Source: Mesopusillimonas faecipullorum
GTDB taxonomy: Bacteria > Pseudomonadota > Gammaproteobacteria > Burkholderiales > Burkholderiaceae_B
Direction: 5' to 3'
Length of the DNA stretch: 64,000 nt
Assembly: GCF_020539505.1 (NCBI RefSeq)
Contig: NZ_JACDXW010000001.1
Coordinates: 1-64,000, forward strand
Part shown: positions 44,574 through 54,406 of the stretch, in pieces
Numbering within the stretch: the first letter of the stretch is position 1
How the letters are laid out: every line of letters begins with the position of its first letter
The notes under the pieces: model-generated
Told to the model about the DNA's origin: nothing
The model's database searches: none
The model's input: only the letters and a program-made list of their open reading frames with translations
Program-made: the position numbers and the translations under genes

Positions 44574-46299
44574 GGCATCTTGGGCTTCAGTCGGACGCGC
44601 TGTTCTTCAAGATCTGCGCCCCACCCCAGGCCGGTTGGCACTTAGCTGGCGCGTCGCTGTCATTTGTACCCTGATGGTCATCGTGGCCATGACTTACGGC
44701 ATCCCAGAGTCGGCCGTGAGCTGCTTCGTGATTTTCTTCGTCATGAAGACCGACTGTGGCGAAAGCTCGGTGCTGGCGCTCGCCTTGATCGTGCTGGCCT
44801 CGGTAGTCGTGATGGTGCTTGTTCCCTTGGTGCAATACACCATCACATACCCGGTACTGCAGATGCTTGCCATTGCAGTGTGCTCGTTTGTGCTGCTCTT
44901 CCTCGGGGCCGCCAGCAAGCTAGGGCCGCTAGGCGGCATCATCGCGCTGGTCATTGCATTCGTGCTTTCTTTGGTGGGCCAGGTACCGATAGGCGAAATC
45001 GCTACCCGCGCCTTGCTGTATGCTTGGCTAATGGCCGGTGCGCCCATGGGCCTGGTTTTGCTGTTCAATTTGTTTTTTGGCCTGTACCCACATAAGGTCC
45101 TGCGCCGCGAGCTGGGCGCACGCCTGCGACTGTCCGCCGAGGTGCTGAATCTGAATGCTTCTGAGCAACAACTATGGGAAGCGCTCGCGCAGGGGATAGC
45201 ACCGCAGCAAACCAGGTTAGCTTGGATACGCCTGTTTCATTTACTGCCAGGCCATGAACAAAAGCGTCTTGCTCAGGCAAACTTGAATACCTACCGTGCC
45301 TTGCTAGCCCTTGCGGCAATGCAGCCGGAAGCTCTAGACACCCTGCAACGCCAAGCGTTGGCGCAAGCTTGCCTGCAATTGGCCGAAGACCTGGAACGCG
45401 GTAAAGCCATGCGTGACCTGCAACTTGCGCCCCTTCCCCCTGCCCAGGAAACGGGTTTTCAGCCGCTCACCGAACTACAGCAAGCCTTAACCAGCTTGGC
45501 GCAAGGTAGCGATATCGGACAGCCAGGCCCTGTTCACGACAGTTTTTTTGTGGCGGATGCCTGGCGCAACCCAATCTACCAGCAGCATGCGCTGAAATCC
45601 ACTGCCGCGGCCATGATTTGCTACATCCTCTACAGCGCGATGGACTGGCAAGGCATACATACCGCCATGATCACTTGCTACGTGGCCGCCCTGGGTTCCA
45701 CAGGCGAAACCGTACATAAACTGGCATTGCGTATCGCTGGATGCTTGCTGGGGGCGCTGCTGGGCTTTTTAACTATCATCTATGCCGTGCCGCATATGGT
45801 CAGCGTGGGCTCGCTGGCCATCGTCGTGTTTCTGGTTTCTTTGCTCGGTTCCTGGGTTTTCTCGGGCCCGGAACGCATTTCCTACGCGGGCATACAGATT
45901 GCTTTTGCCTTTTACCTGGTGGCCCTGCAAGGCTTCGGGCCATCCATCAGTCTGGACGCGGCCTGGGATCGCATCGTCGGCGTGTTGCTGGGCAATACCG
46001 TCATGTATTTAACCTTCACCCTGATCTGGCCGGTAAGCATTACAGGCTCTTTACGCAAACACCTTGATAGTGCCGCTCAGGGGCTGGCGCAACTGCCCGG
46101 TTTATGGAACCAGCGCAAGGCTCAAGCCGTGCAACAGAGCGCCAGCGTGGCGCAGAACCTGGCCACCGCGGAATACGAACTGGAACTCATGCTTTTAGAA
46201 CCGGATCATCTCAGGCCCAGCAGCGAACAAGCCTTAGCCTGGAAACAGGAATGGCAAGATATGCGCAAAAAACTGGAACACCGCCATACCCAAGCCTGA
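44560..46299 (+). CDS. FUSC-family inner-membrane transporter (aromatic acid/fusaric acid efflux)
   Basis: Inner-membrane component of 579 residues with two blocks of about five to six helices (about 30-180 and 355-510) separated by a cytoplasmic helical domain, the FUSC architecture shared with AaeB and FusC. The ATG at 44560 is chosen; a GTG at 44524 is also possible. It is the last gene of the divergent pump cassette. Substrates of relatives are fusaric acid or p-hydroxybenzoate-like compounds; the actual substrate here is unknown. No regulator gene is attached. Confidence 0.88.
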   Translation: MTTARASWASVGRAVLQDLRPTPGRLALSWRVAVICTLMVIVAMTYGIPESAVSCFVIFFVMKTDCGESSVLALALIVLASVVVMVLVPLVQYTITYPVLQMLAIAVCSFVLLFLGAASKLGPLGGIIALVIAFVLSLVGQVPIGEIATRALLYAWLMAGAPMGLVLLFNLFFGLYPHKVLRRELGARLRLSAEVLNLNASEQQLWEALAQGIAPQQTRLAWIRLFHLLPGHEQKRLAQANLNTYRALLALAAMQPEALDTLQRQALAQACLQLAEDLERGKAMRDLQLAPLPPAQETGFQPLTELQQALTSLAQGSDIGQPGPVHDSFFVADAWRNPIYQQHALKSTAAAMICYILYSAMDWQGIHTAMITCYVAALGSTGETVHKLALRIAGCLLGALLGFLTIIYAVPHMVSVGSLAIVVFLVSLLGSWVFSGPERISYAGIQIAFAFYLVALQGFGPSISLDAAWDRIVGVLLGNTVMYLTFTLIWPVSITGSLRKHLDSAAQGLAQLPGLWNQRKAQAVQQSASVAQNLATAEYELELMLLEPDHLRPSSEQALAWKQEWQDMRKKLEHRHTQA

Positions 46300-46380
46300 T
46301 TCACGCAAGGCCAGGGTAAGCGCTTGCCTTGGCTGTAGGGCTGACGCCATAATGGCCACAAGACCTTGCCGGTATTCGAC

Positions 46381-47103
46381 ATGAGCCATCTCAACGACCC
46401 AACGCTCAGCACCTTGCAGTTTTACGCGACTGCAACGTATCCCTGCAGCTATCTGGCCGACCAAGAAGCCCGCTCTCAGGTCGCCGCCCCCACCCACCTT
46501 ATAGATAACACTGTTTATAGCCGGCTGATCGAGCAAGGCTTTCGGCGCAGCGGGCTTTTCACCTATCGGCCCCATTGCGACAACTGCCAGGCCTGTCTTC
46601 CAATACGTGTGGATGCTCGCCGCTTCGCAGCCAATCGCACCCAAAAGCGTGTATGGCGACGCCATGCACCACAATTGCACGCCCAGCATGCCCCGCTGCG
46701 TTTCGAGCCCGAACACTTTGCGCTGTATCGCCAGTACATACGATCACGCCACACAGGGGCGGGTATGGACGACGACGATGAGTCTCAGTATTCGCAGTTT
46801 CTTCTGACCAGCCGCGTTCACACGAATCTTATAGAGTTTCGGGATGACGAGGGCGTGCTGCGCATGGTCTCTATCATCGACGTGCTAAGCACGGGGCTCT
46901 CTGCGGTTTACACCTTCTTTGACCCTAACGCGCCAGGCAGCCTGGGGGTTTTCGGCATCCTTTGGCAACTGGATCGCTGCCGCGTCATGGGCCTGCCTTG
47001 GCTGTATCTCGGGTACTGGATCGAAGAAAGCCGTAAAATGGCGTATAAATCTCAATACACGCCACATCAGGTTCTGCGCAACGGCGCCTGGGCCTCTTCT
47101 TAA
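46381..47103 (+). CDS. bpt: aspartate/glutamate leucyltransferase (Bpt/Ate family)
   Basis: Second N-degron transferase, adding Leu to proteins with N-terminal Asp or Glu. The CxxC-type element [16 protein letters not shown] (about 62-77) and the C-terminal [16 protein letters not shown] are family signatures. Length is 240 residues. The ATG at 46381 is preferred over the TTG at 46366. pyrD follows 3 bp after its stop. In related genomes it usually sits beside aat; here the efflux cassette intervenes. Confidence 0.92.
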   Translation: MSHLNDPTLSTLQFYATATYPCSYLADQEARSQVAAPTHLIDNTVYSRLIEQGFRRSGLFTYRPHCDNCQACLPIRVDARRFAANRTQKRVWRRHAPQLHAQHAPLRFEPEHFALYRQYIRSRHTGAGMDDDDESQYSQFLLTSRVHTNLIEFRDDEGVLRMVSIIDVLSTGLSAVYTFFDPNAPGSLGVFGILWQLDRCRVMGLPWLYLGYWIEESRKMAYKSQYTPHQVLRNGAWASS

Positions 47104-47106
47104 TAC

Positions 47107-48168
47107 ATGTCTCGCTTCTTTCTTGCCTATCCGCTGGCCAAGCCGGCGCTGTTCGCCCTGGACGCTGAAACCGCCCACGAACTCACGCTTTCCTCTTTGC
47201 AAAAAGCCTACGATTGCACCTTGACGCGCAAGCTGATGTTTCCGGCGGCGCCCAGTCTGCCCACCCAGCTTATGGGGCTCCCTCTTCGCAACCCTATAGG
47301 GCTTGCCGCAGGACTGGATAAAAACGGTGATCACATCGACGCGTTGGGAGCACTGGGCTTCGGTTTCATGGAAATCGGCACCGTCACACCACGTCCGCAG
47401 CAGGGTAATGTCCGCCCTCGTTTGTTTCGCCTGCCCCGCGCTCAGGCGCTGATCAACCGAATGGGCTTCAATAACCAGGGGCTTGCAGCCTTCGTTGAAA
47501 ACGTACGCCGCAGCACTTGGCAGGCCCAAGGGGGCATTCTGGGTTTGAATATCGGCAAGAATGCCGATACCCCTATCGAACGAGCCGTCGAAGACTATCT
47601 GATCGGCCTGGAAGGTGTCTATCCGCATGCGGATTACATCACCGTCAACATCTCGTCGCCCAACACCGCTAACCTGCGCTCTTTACAGCAGGGCGACGAA
47701 CTCTCTCAGCTATTGGCAGCCCTGACCGAAAGGCGACGCGCTCTGGCAGACCAACATGGTCGCTTGGTACCTCTGGCGCTTAAGATTGCTCCCGACCTAG
47801 ACACCGAACAAATTGCTCATATTGCCCAGGCCCTGAACACGCACAAGATAGAAGGCCTGATCGCCACCAACACCACACTGGCGCGTGAAGCTGTGCGTAA
47901 CCTGCCGCACTCCGGCGAAGTCGGAGGTCTTTCCGGCGCCCCTGTGCACGAGGCTTCTCTTGAAGTCATACGGCAATTTCGTCGGCACCTAGGAAGCGAG
48001 ACCGCCATCATAGGGGTGGGCGGCATCGTATCGGGTCGTCAAGCCCAAGAAAAGATGGCTGCAGGCGCTGACGCCGTACAGCTCTATACAGGCCTTATTT
48101 ACCAAGGCCCAAGCTTGGTGTCTGAATGCGCGCGAGCGGTGGCTAAGCACGTCTTACGCACGCCCTAA
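47107..48168 (+). CDS. pyrD: dihydroorotate dehydrogenase (quinone), class 2
   Basis: Membrane-associated FMN enzyme of pyrimidine synthesis. The N-terminal helix [21 protein letters not shown] is the class 2 quinone-binding extension. FMN and substrate motifs are [31 protein letters not shown] (with the catalytic Ser) and GGIVSG. Length is 353 residues. It lies 3 bp after bpt and is certainly co-transcribed. Confidence 0.97.
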   Translation: MSRFFLAYPLAKPALFALDAETAHELTLSSLQKAYDCTLTRKLMFPAAPSLPTQLMGLPLRNPIGLAAGLDKNGDHIDALGALGFGFMEIGTVTPRPQQGNVRPRLFRLPRAQALINRMGFNNQGLAAFVENVRRSTWQAQGGILGLNIGKNADTPIERAVEDYLIGLEGVYPHADYITVNISSPNTANLRSLQQGDELSQLLAALTERRRALADQHGRLVPLALKIAPDLDTEQIAHIAQALNTHKIEGLIATNTTLAREAVRNLPHSGEVGGLSGAPVHEASLEVIRQFRRHLGSETAIIGVGGIVSGRQAQEKMAAGADAVQLYTGLIYQGPSLVSECARAVAKHVLRTP

Positions 48169-48306
48169 CCCCCTGGTTAGCACACAACCCCAAAAAAACC
48201 AATACCCTAGCATTGGGATAGTCCATCCAGTCAGCTCTTCCTAGAATGGTCACGCCTGTAAACCAGCGTGACAGCGAGGCCTGCTCGCGCGAACCGGGGA
48301 TTAGCC

Positions 48307-50496
48307 ATGACACAATATTCCAAACACTGGGTGGCTGCTGTCATTGCCGCCGCAAGCTTGACCGCCTGTGGCGGCTCCTCCGGCGACGATGAGCAAGCCG
48401 TGATTCCAGACCCACGTTCGCCCAATATATTACTGGTCATTATGGACGACGTGGGTATAGACCAGATGAGCTCTTTCGGTTACGGCGGGGACACCCCTCC
48501 GCAACTGCCTAATATGGACGCCGTCGCCGAAGCAGGTGTGAAGTTCCGCAATACTTGGGGCATGCCCGTTTGCTCGCCCAGCCGTGCCGCCATCCTCACG
48601 GGTCGCTATCCTCTGCGCACCGGCTTGTACCAAGCCATAGGCCCCGACGATCTAGCCAACGCCCAGATTTCCCCCTATGAAATCACCGCCCCCATGCTGC
48701 TTAAGTCTGCAGGCTACGAAAGTGGCATGTTTGGCAAATTCCACCTTGCCGGCCCCGAGCACAACCAAGCAGGAAACGGCACGCCAAAAGTTCTGGGATG
48801 GGATTATTTTCATGGCTGGATAGCGCTACCCGGTGCCATTGACACCACTGCGGGTGGGGTTGCTCCTGATGATAAGCCGCTGGCCTGCGGCTTTGTTCCT
48901 GGCGAAAAAGCAGGTGGCGTCGACACGGGTGCCTGCTATTACCCCAACAATAGTTGCCAGCCCATGAGTCGAACCTCCGACTCACAAGACGCCCCCGGTC
49001 TGCAGTGCCTGGATTCTGGCGGGGTCTTCGTGCCTGAGCAGGAATGCAAAACCAAGCGTCCTTCTTTTGTGAATTTTGATCTTGAGAATGCCTATTACGT
49101 TTCGCCCTTGGTGATTGTCGATAAAGGCGAAGTAGAGAGCGTGCCCTTTAGCGATCCGCGCGCACGCGGCTATCGTACGCGTATTGAAGCGGATGCCGCC
49201 ATCAAGTGGATCAAGGCTAGAGCGGGTTCTGACACGCCATGGATGGCAACGGTTGCCTTTACCTCTGCACACACTCCTTTGCAGCCACCGCCCAGCAGCC
49301 TGATACCCGATGTGGGTCATGGCCATACCGATGCCTTGGACTGCTCAGACACCGTACAAGGCCGTGTTTTGCAAAACCGCATGACCGAAGCCATGGATCA
49401 TGAATTCGGCCGTCTGATGGTCGAAACCGGGCTGGCCAGCCGCAATGCCGATGGCACGCTTGCCTATCATCCAGAAAGCTCCAATACCGTCGTTGTCGTG
49501 GTAACCGACAACGGCACGCTAGGCTATTCCGTCAAAGCGCCCTTCGACGGACAACGCTCCAAGGGCACGGCTTATCAAACCGGTGTCTGGGTGCCGATGT
49601 TCATCGCCGGGCCTCATGTCGTACAACCTGGCCGCAACGTTGAGCACATGGTGAACCAGGTTGACCTGTTCCAACTGTTTGCAGACTTGGCCGGCGTAGA
49701 CGTACACGAAGCCGTGCCACGTACGGTGGACTCTGCTCCCCTCTTGCCCTATCTGCGCAACCCCAGCCAGGAAAGCCTGCGTTCCATCAACTTCACCATG
49801 AACGGTTATGGAGCACAGGCCAACGGCCAGCGTTATGCCCCTTGCGTGATCACCGATAGCAGTTGCTCGCAAATCCCGGTTTCCAAGAGCGTTTGTGAAG
49901 ATAACCAAGGCGTATGGTGGGGGCCGGGATATGACCACGATAGCGTCATCGACAATGGCGGTGTCGGCTATCAAAGCTGCGGCGAAGTCAACCAAGCGCT
50001 ATTCAAGCGCGATCGCCCCATGGTCTCCATTCAGCCCGAGATCAATATGGCCATCCGCAATGATCACTACAAGCTGGTTCAACTGACCGTGCAGCACTAC
50101 GATGAGGGCACCGACATCATCAGCACACGAGAGAACCAAGAGCTATACCGCATCAATCAAGCCACTCCTATACCTTTGCTGGATGCCGCGGATGACAACC
50201 TGCTGGGAGACCAGCCGTTGACAGGCCCAGCAAAGCTTGCCTATGACCAGCTGTCAGCCAAACTGCAAGCCATACTCGACTCAGAACCCGAGTGCCCTGG
50301 CGATGGAAACAAGGATGGGAAAGTCGATCAAACCGACATGGACAACTGGCGCAACATCGCGCAAACTTGGGGCTTATCCAGCGTTTACGACTTCTACATA
50401 GACGGCGTGCTAGACGGCTTGACCAACGATCGCGATGCCATGGTGATTCAACAAAACATGGGCAAGACCTGCCCCCGCAAAGATGCCATCTACTGA
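48307..50496 (+). CDS. lipoprotein sulfatase with dockerin-like C-terminal tail
   Basis: Type I sulfatase releasing sulfate from an extracellular ester, anchored as a lipoprotein (SLTAC, Cys21, then an Asp/Ser linker). Metal-binding Asp47-Asp48 (MDDVG), the formylglycine site Cys89 in CSPSR (88-93 region, followed by AAILTGRYP) and Asp401-Asn402 (TDNGT) are present. Several extra Cys lie around 215-250. Residues about 663-710 hold two calcium-loop-like elements, GDGNKDGKVDQTD and YIDGVLDGLTNDRD, spaced like a dockerin pair. Length is 729 residues. The 3' end overlaps the maturation-enzyme gene by 14 nt. Substrate is unknown. Confidence 0.9.
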   Translation: MTQYSKHWVAAVIAAASLTACGGSSGDDEQAVIPDPRSPNILLVIMDDVGIDQMSSFGYGGDTPPQLPNMDAVAEAGVKFRNTWGMPVCSPSRAAILTGRYPLRTGLYQAIGPDDLANAQISPYEITAPMLLKSAGYESGMFGKFHLAGPEHNQAGNGTPKVLGWDYFHGWIALPGAIDTTAGGVAPDDKPLACGFVPGEKAGGVDTGACYYPNNSCQPMSRTSDSQDAPGLQCLDSGGVFVPEQECKTKRPSFVNFDLENAYYVSPLVIVDKGEVESVPFSDPRARGYRTRIEADAAIKWIKARAGSDTPWMATVAFTSAHTPLQPPPSSLIPDVGHGHTDALDCSDTVQGRVLQNRMTEAMDHEFGRLMVETGLASRNADGTLAYHPESSNTVVVVVTDNGTLGYSVKAPFDGQRSKGTAYQTGVWVPMFIAGPHVVQPGRNVEHMVNQVDLFQLFADLAGVDVHEAVPRTVDSAPLLPYLRNPSQESLRSINFTMNGYGAQANGQRYAPCVITDSSCSQIPVSKSVCEDNQGVWWGPGYDHDSVIDNGGVGYQSCGEVNQALFKRDRPMVSIQPEINMAIRNDHYKLVQLTVQHYDEGTDIISTRENQELYRINQATPIPLLDAADDNLLGDQPLTGPAKLAYDQLSAKLQAILDSEPECPGDGNKDGKVDQTDMDNWRNIAQTWGLSSVYDFYIDGVLDGLTNDRDAMVIQQNMGKTCPRKDAIY

Positions 50497-51598
50497 TCTC
50501 AAACGTAACCGCCGCCGCCTCTTGGCCGGCGGCATAAGCTTGGCTGCCGTCGGTGCAGGCGGCGCCTTGGGTTGGCAGGCCTGGCGCAGTCGCGCTACCC
50601 AAGCGCCGCGTGTCATTCTGGGCGACGGTATCGATACCCCAAAGGGCATGGCTTGGGTGCCCGGCGGCGTCTTCCTGATGGGTAGCGATCATAAACTGGC
50701 CTATGCCAACGAACGCCCCACTCATCAGGTAAAGGTTCCAGGCTTCTGGATGGACGTCACCCACGTCACCAATGATCAGTTTGCGCAGTTCGTACGTGAA
50801 ACCGGCTACGTAACCACCGCTGAACAAGTACCCGATTGGGAAACCGTGCGCGTACAACTACCACCCGGCACCCCGCCGCCCCCAGAAGGAGTGCTAGTCG
50901 CCGGCGCCATGGTGTTCATCGGCACCGACACGCCTGTGCGCCTAGACGATTACTCCCGCTGGTGGCGATATGTTCCCGGCGCCGATTGGCGCCATCCTCA
51001 AGGTCCGGACAGCTCCATAGAGGATAAAGGCGGGCATCCCGTGGTACAGGTCAGCTATGCAGATGCCCAAGCCTACGCCAAGTGGGCAGGCAAACGTTTG
51101 CCCACCGAAGCCGAGTGGGAGTTCGCGGCTCGCGGCGGCCTGGAACAGGCCACTTACGCCTGGGGCGACGAGCTCCTGGCCGAAGGCTCGCGCCAAGCCA
51201 ACTACTGGGACACCACAGAGCGTCCGTTTCCGGTCGTTAGCCCACGAGCGGGAGGGGCTGCCAGCACACTTGAAGCCGGTACCTTCCCCCCGAATGGTTA
51301 TGGACTGCTCGACATGACGGGTAATGCGTGGCAATGGGCCGCAGACTGGTACCGCGCCGATTATTTTGCCCAGCAAGCCAAGCACGCAAGTGGGCCCATA
51401 AACAACCCCCAAGGCCCTAACGAGTCTTTTGATCCCAGCGAGCCGGGCGTGCCACTGAATGCGCCACGACGCGTGATTCGTGGGGGCTCTTTTCTGTGCA
51501 ACGAAGACTACTGCTTGTCGTATCGCCCCAGCGCACGGCGCGGCTCAGACCCCTACAGCCCCATGTCTCACTTAGGCTTTCGACTGGTCAAAACCTAA
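50483..51598 (+). CDS. formylglycine-generating enzyme (sulfatase-modifying), apparently exported
   Basis: Oxygen-dependent enzyme that turns the sulfatase Cys into formylglycine. The FGE fold begins at GMAWVPGGVFLMGSD and contains PTEAEWEFAARGG, GNAWQWAADWY and the copper site Cys339/Cys344 in GGSFLCNEDYC, spaced as in the human enzyme, followed by SARRG and LGFRLV. The N-terminus KRNRRRLLAGGISLAAVGAGG has a twin-arginine look with a hydrophobic helix, so Tat export or membrane anchoring is likely. Length is 371 residues. It overlaps the sulfatase gene and is surely its partner. Confidence 0.9.
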   Translation: MPSTDLKRNRRRLLAGGISLAAVGAGGALGWQAWRSRATQAPRVILGDGIDTPKGMAWVPGGVFLMGSDHKLAYANERPTHQVKVPGFWMDVTHVTNDQFAQFVRETGYVTTAEQVPDWETVRVQLPPGTPPPPEGVLVAGAMVFIGTDTPVRLDDYSRWWRYVPGADWRHPQGPDSSIEDKGGHPVVQVSYADAQAYAKWAGKRLPTEAEWEFAARGGLEQATYAWGDELLAEGSRQANYWDTTERPFPVVSPRAGGAASTLEAGTFPPNGYGLLDMTGNAWQWAADWYRADYFAQQAKHASGPINNPQGPNESFDPSEPGVPLNAPRRVIRGGSFLCNEDYCLSYRPSARRGSDPYSPMSHLGFRLVKT

Positions 51599-51607
51599 AA
51601 AACGGGC

Positions 51608-53455
51608 TTAGTTGTCTTTGGGTAAAACCAGCTGTACGCAAGTACCGTTGCCAGGATTCGGCAAAATACGTAATACCGCGTTCAAGCGCTGAGCGCGTGC
51701 TTTCATGTTGCCTATACCGTTGCCGCCTGCCTGGGGCTCTGCGGCTTGGCCGTCATCACTGATGGTCAAAGTCACGCCTTCATCGGTTTCCCCCGTGGAA
51801 ATCGTGACGCAGGAAGCCCCAGCGTGTTTGATGACATTCGTCGTCGCTTCCTGAACGATGCGCAATACATCCAAGGTTTGCGCCGGCCCTAGCCATGCCA
51901 GAGATGGCACATCGTGTATCTGCCAACTTAAGGCCAAGCCTGCCGCCCGCAACTGAGGTTCGGCTCTTTCTCGCCAAGACCCCAGGGCCAATGTCAAGTC
52001 ACCGCCATAGTCTTCGAGCGAACTGATGATCAGGCGCATATCCGCCAAGGCGGCTCGCGCGTGTACGGCTATTTCGCGCTGGCGAGGTTGCGGGGCGTCT
52101 GCCAAAGCCAGCATCGTGGCAAGCTCGCCCCCCAAACCATCATGCAAGTCGCGCATAATGCGCACACGCTCGCGGTTGACCGCCTCTGTTTCGCGCCGAA
52201 CGCGCAACTCATCGTAGGTCTTGCTTAACTCGGCCTGAGTCTGTGCCACGCGCTCACGCAGAGTCACCGCAGTGTTGTCCAACTCGCTCATGGCGCGAAC
52301 AAAGCGCAGGGTCATCAAGGTTGCCACAGCAACCAAGAAGCCGCTGTAGACGGCTCGGGTCAGGAACACCCCGTCGGGTTCGGGCCCCAGAATATAGGCC
52401 ACATCACGACATGCAAACAAAGAGAGCATGGTCATGCCCATCAAGACAATCAGCGCGCTCTGATTGCCACGCATGGCCGCACGCCCCAACACCCAAAGGC
52501 AGCGTGCCATATAGGCGACCACCATGATGACCGAGCCCATGGTGAAAGGCTCTCGAATGATCGCGGGTTTGCCGAAGAAAAAGTACAAACTCAACAACAG
52601 CGGCGGTATCGCCCAAGCCCATGACCACCGAGATGACTTGAGGCCCGCGACAGCACGGCAGAACATCAGCACCGCCGCGACCTCCCAGAGCACTACGATA
52701 TTCCACATAGGCCTGTCGGACATATCCAAGCCAAAATCCGGAATCAACACAGAACCGCGCAACACCCCCAGCATCAGGGCTACGGCTAGCCAGCCAAACT
52801 CTTTATCTTTGGGGCGTGCCGCCCACAGTACAACAAAGATGATGCCAAAGGCAAGCTGCCCCCCCACTACCAACGTCGGCAGCACCGCGGTAATAAACCA
52901 ACGCGCGTGGAAATAAGGTCGTAACTGCGTGACATCGCCGAAATAGATGCGGTCTAGCCTGACGTGACGCCCTCTGGAGGCGGATACCGTCACGTGAAAC
53001 TCGTTGTTTCCACTGCGTAAGATCTCGGGCGATAGCGACACAAAAGCCGGGGTGGTTTCCAAGTGTAGATTGCGCATCAGATGTAGCTCGGTCAGGGCTA
53101 CGCGCTCGCCATTCACTTTTACCTGCAGCTTATCGATAAAAGAAGGAACATATAAGGCTTTGCTACGTTGTTGCTGCGCGTCGATAGACAGAGAAAACCG
53201 ACAAGACAGCGCATAGCGCTGCCCCGTCTCTACGTCCGACAAACGGTAAGGCGGCGCCACCTCCTCGTCTTGTGGCATAGGCATACCTGCCCCGCTATGC
53301 AAAGCACAGTGCATGTCTTGTATTTCCAGATGCTCGGGTGGCAACTGTACTGCCAAGCGCCAAGCAAAGAAACTAAGGCCAATCAGCACCAATACCAGCC
53401 AGGCCGCCATCTGAACAGAACGGCGCACAGCGCCTTGGCGCCACCAGGTTTTCAC
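51608..53455 (-). CDS. sensor histidine kinase with seven-helix sensor region (NarX/DesK-like HisKA_3)
   Basis: Membrane histidine kinase of 615 residues. One helix at about 15-33, a periplasmic beta-rich domain (about 40-185), then about seven hydrophobic segments (about 187-385), the 7TMR-DISM layout. A coiled coil leads to the dimerisation motif with His438 in RDLHDGLGGEL and a C-terminal ATPase with GNGIGNMKAR. It lies just downstream of its response-regulator gene (4-nt overlap) and is convergent with the sulfatase pair, 10 bp apart. Signal unknown. Confidence 0.9.
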   Translation of the reverse strand: MKTWWRQGAVRRSVQMAAWLVLVLIGLSFFAWRLAVQLPPEHLEIQDMHCALHSGAGMPMPQDEEVAPPYRLSDVETGQRYALSCRFSLSIDAQQQRSKALYVPSFIDKLQVKVNGERVALTELHLMRNLHLETTPAFVSLSPEILRSGNNEFHVTVSASRGRHVRLDRIYFGDVTQLRPYFHARWFITAVLPTLVVGGQLAFGIIFVVLWAARPKDKEFGWLAVALMLGVLRGSVLIPDFGLDMSDRPMWNIVVLWEVAAVLMFCRAVAGLKSSRWSWAWAIPPLLLSLYFFFGKPAIIREPFTMGSVIMVVAYMARCLWVLGRAAMRGNQSALIVLMGMTMLSLFACRDVAYILGPEPDGVFLTRAVYSGFLVAVATLMTLRFVRAMSELDNTAVTLRERVAQTQAELSKTYDELRVRRETEAVNRERVRIMRDLHDGLGGELATMLALADAPQPRQREIAVHARAALADMRLIISSLEDYGGDLTLALGSWRERAEPQLRAAGLALSWQIHDVPSLAWLGPAQTLDVLRIVQEATTNVIKHAGASCVTISTGETDEGVTLTISDDGQAAEPQAGGNGIGNMKARAQRLNAVLRILPNPGNGTCVQLVLPKDN

Positions 53456-54150
53456 AGTTTGATCAAGCCTTGTTGAATCGCCTCGTAAACCGCTTCACCG
53501 CGCGTTTGCACTTGAAGCTTGCGATAGATGGCCTTGCTGTGTGTAGGAACCGTATGGCGCGACAAGCCCAGACGCTCGGCAATTTCGTTATACGTTAACC
53601 CTTTGGCGATACCCCACAAAATATCCAGCTCGCGCGGGGTGAGATGCGTTGCCGCTGCCCCCCCTTCAGACTCTTGCCCCACAGTCGGCACAAACTCCGC
53701 GGCACCGGCACTTTGCTGGCGCATGCGGCGCACGATGAAACGCGCAATAGAGGGTGAAATGGGTGAGCCGCCTGAAAGAACCTCGAGAGCCGTGGCATGG
53801 ATGTCTTCGGGCAAGGCATCTTTAAGTAAATAACCGGAAGCACCTGCTGCGATAGCAGCAAGAATCGTGGTCTCGTCACCCAACACCGAAATGACAAGGA
53901 TCTCGACATCGGGATAGCGGCCACGCGCTTCTGCCAGCAGATTTACGGCCAAGCCATCAGGCAAACGCAGGTCTGAAACAATAAGATCAGGACGACGGGA
54001 AGCCAGCAGAATACGTGCCTGCTGGAGGCAATCTGCAGTAGTGACCGAGCAATCCCCTTGGGAAGCCAAGGCCTGAGCCAAACGCTCACGTATGGGCGGA
54101 TCGTCTTCGACCAGCAGTACTTCGTACACCTGTTTATCGCCGGAATCCAT
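53452..54150 (-). CDS. LuxR/NarL-family response regulator
   Basis: Receiver-HTH protein of 232 residues. The acidic pair is Asp16-Asp17 (VEDD), the phospho-acceptor Asp60 (IVSDLRLPDG), and the conserved Lys occurs in GYLLKDA. The LuxR HTH occupies about 165-232: LTPRELDILWGIAKGLTYNEIAERLGLS and onward. The frame extends to 54249 but MDSGDKQVYEVLLVEDD at 54150 is the natural start. It overlaps the kinase gene by 4 nt. Targets are not visible; the adjacent sulfatase locus is one candidate. Confidence 0.9.
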   Translation of the reverse strand: MDSGDKQVYEVLLVEDDPPIRERLAQALASQGDCSVTTADCLQQARILLASRRPDLIVSDLRLPDGLAVNLLAEARGRYPDVEILVISVLGDETTILAAIAAGASGYLLKDALPEDIHATALEVLSGGSPISPSIARFIVRRMRQQSAGAAEFVPTVGQESEGGAAATHLTPRELDILWGIAKGLTYNEIAERLGLSRHTVPTHSKAIYRKLQVQTRGEAVYEAIQQGLIKL

Positions 54151-54323
54151 GGCCAAGCCTGTCGTTATAGCGGGGCTGCGCCGAGGTTTGACGCCGCCCT
54201 CAGTGAGAACCGCCATCTTGCCAAAGCCTATTCCATTCGCGCATCCCATGAATCGGGTATGGGCACGAGCCGAAAAACCCCATTCTACTGCGCACGGCCT
54301 GGGTTCTTGTGGATACCCAATAA

Positions 54324-54359
54324 AGAAAAACCCCTGACGGCGGTTAAGCCTATCAGGGG
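54324..54359 (-). terminator. intrinsic terminator of the phasin gene
   Basis: CCCCTGA (54331-54337) pairs with TCAGGGG (54353-54359), with an inner GGC/GCC pair. On the minus strand it is followed by TTTTTCTTTA. It lies about 50 bp beyond the phasin stop and before the convergent-side regulator gene. Confidence 0.8.
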
Positions 54360-54406
54360 TAAAGATGACGGCCCGTGTTGACGGGCCAGGCCATCAGAGG
54401 AAAGCG

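Noticed and set aside
46308-46335. Terminator between the FUSC gene and bpt (imperfect palindrome CCAGGGTAAGCGCTTGCCTTGG)
   Set aside because: The palindrome pairs only with G-U wobbles and lacks a T-run on either side; not strong enough to call.
48169-48306. Promoter of the sulfatase gene
   Set aside because: The interval is AT-richer and probably holds it, but no -35/-10 pair of acceptable quality could be placed.
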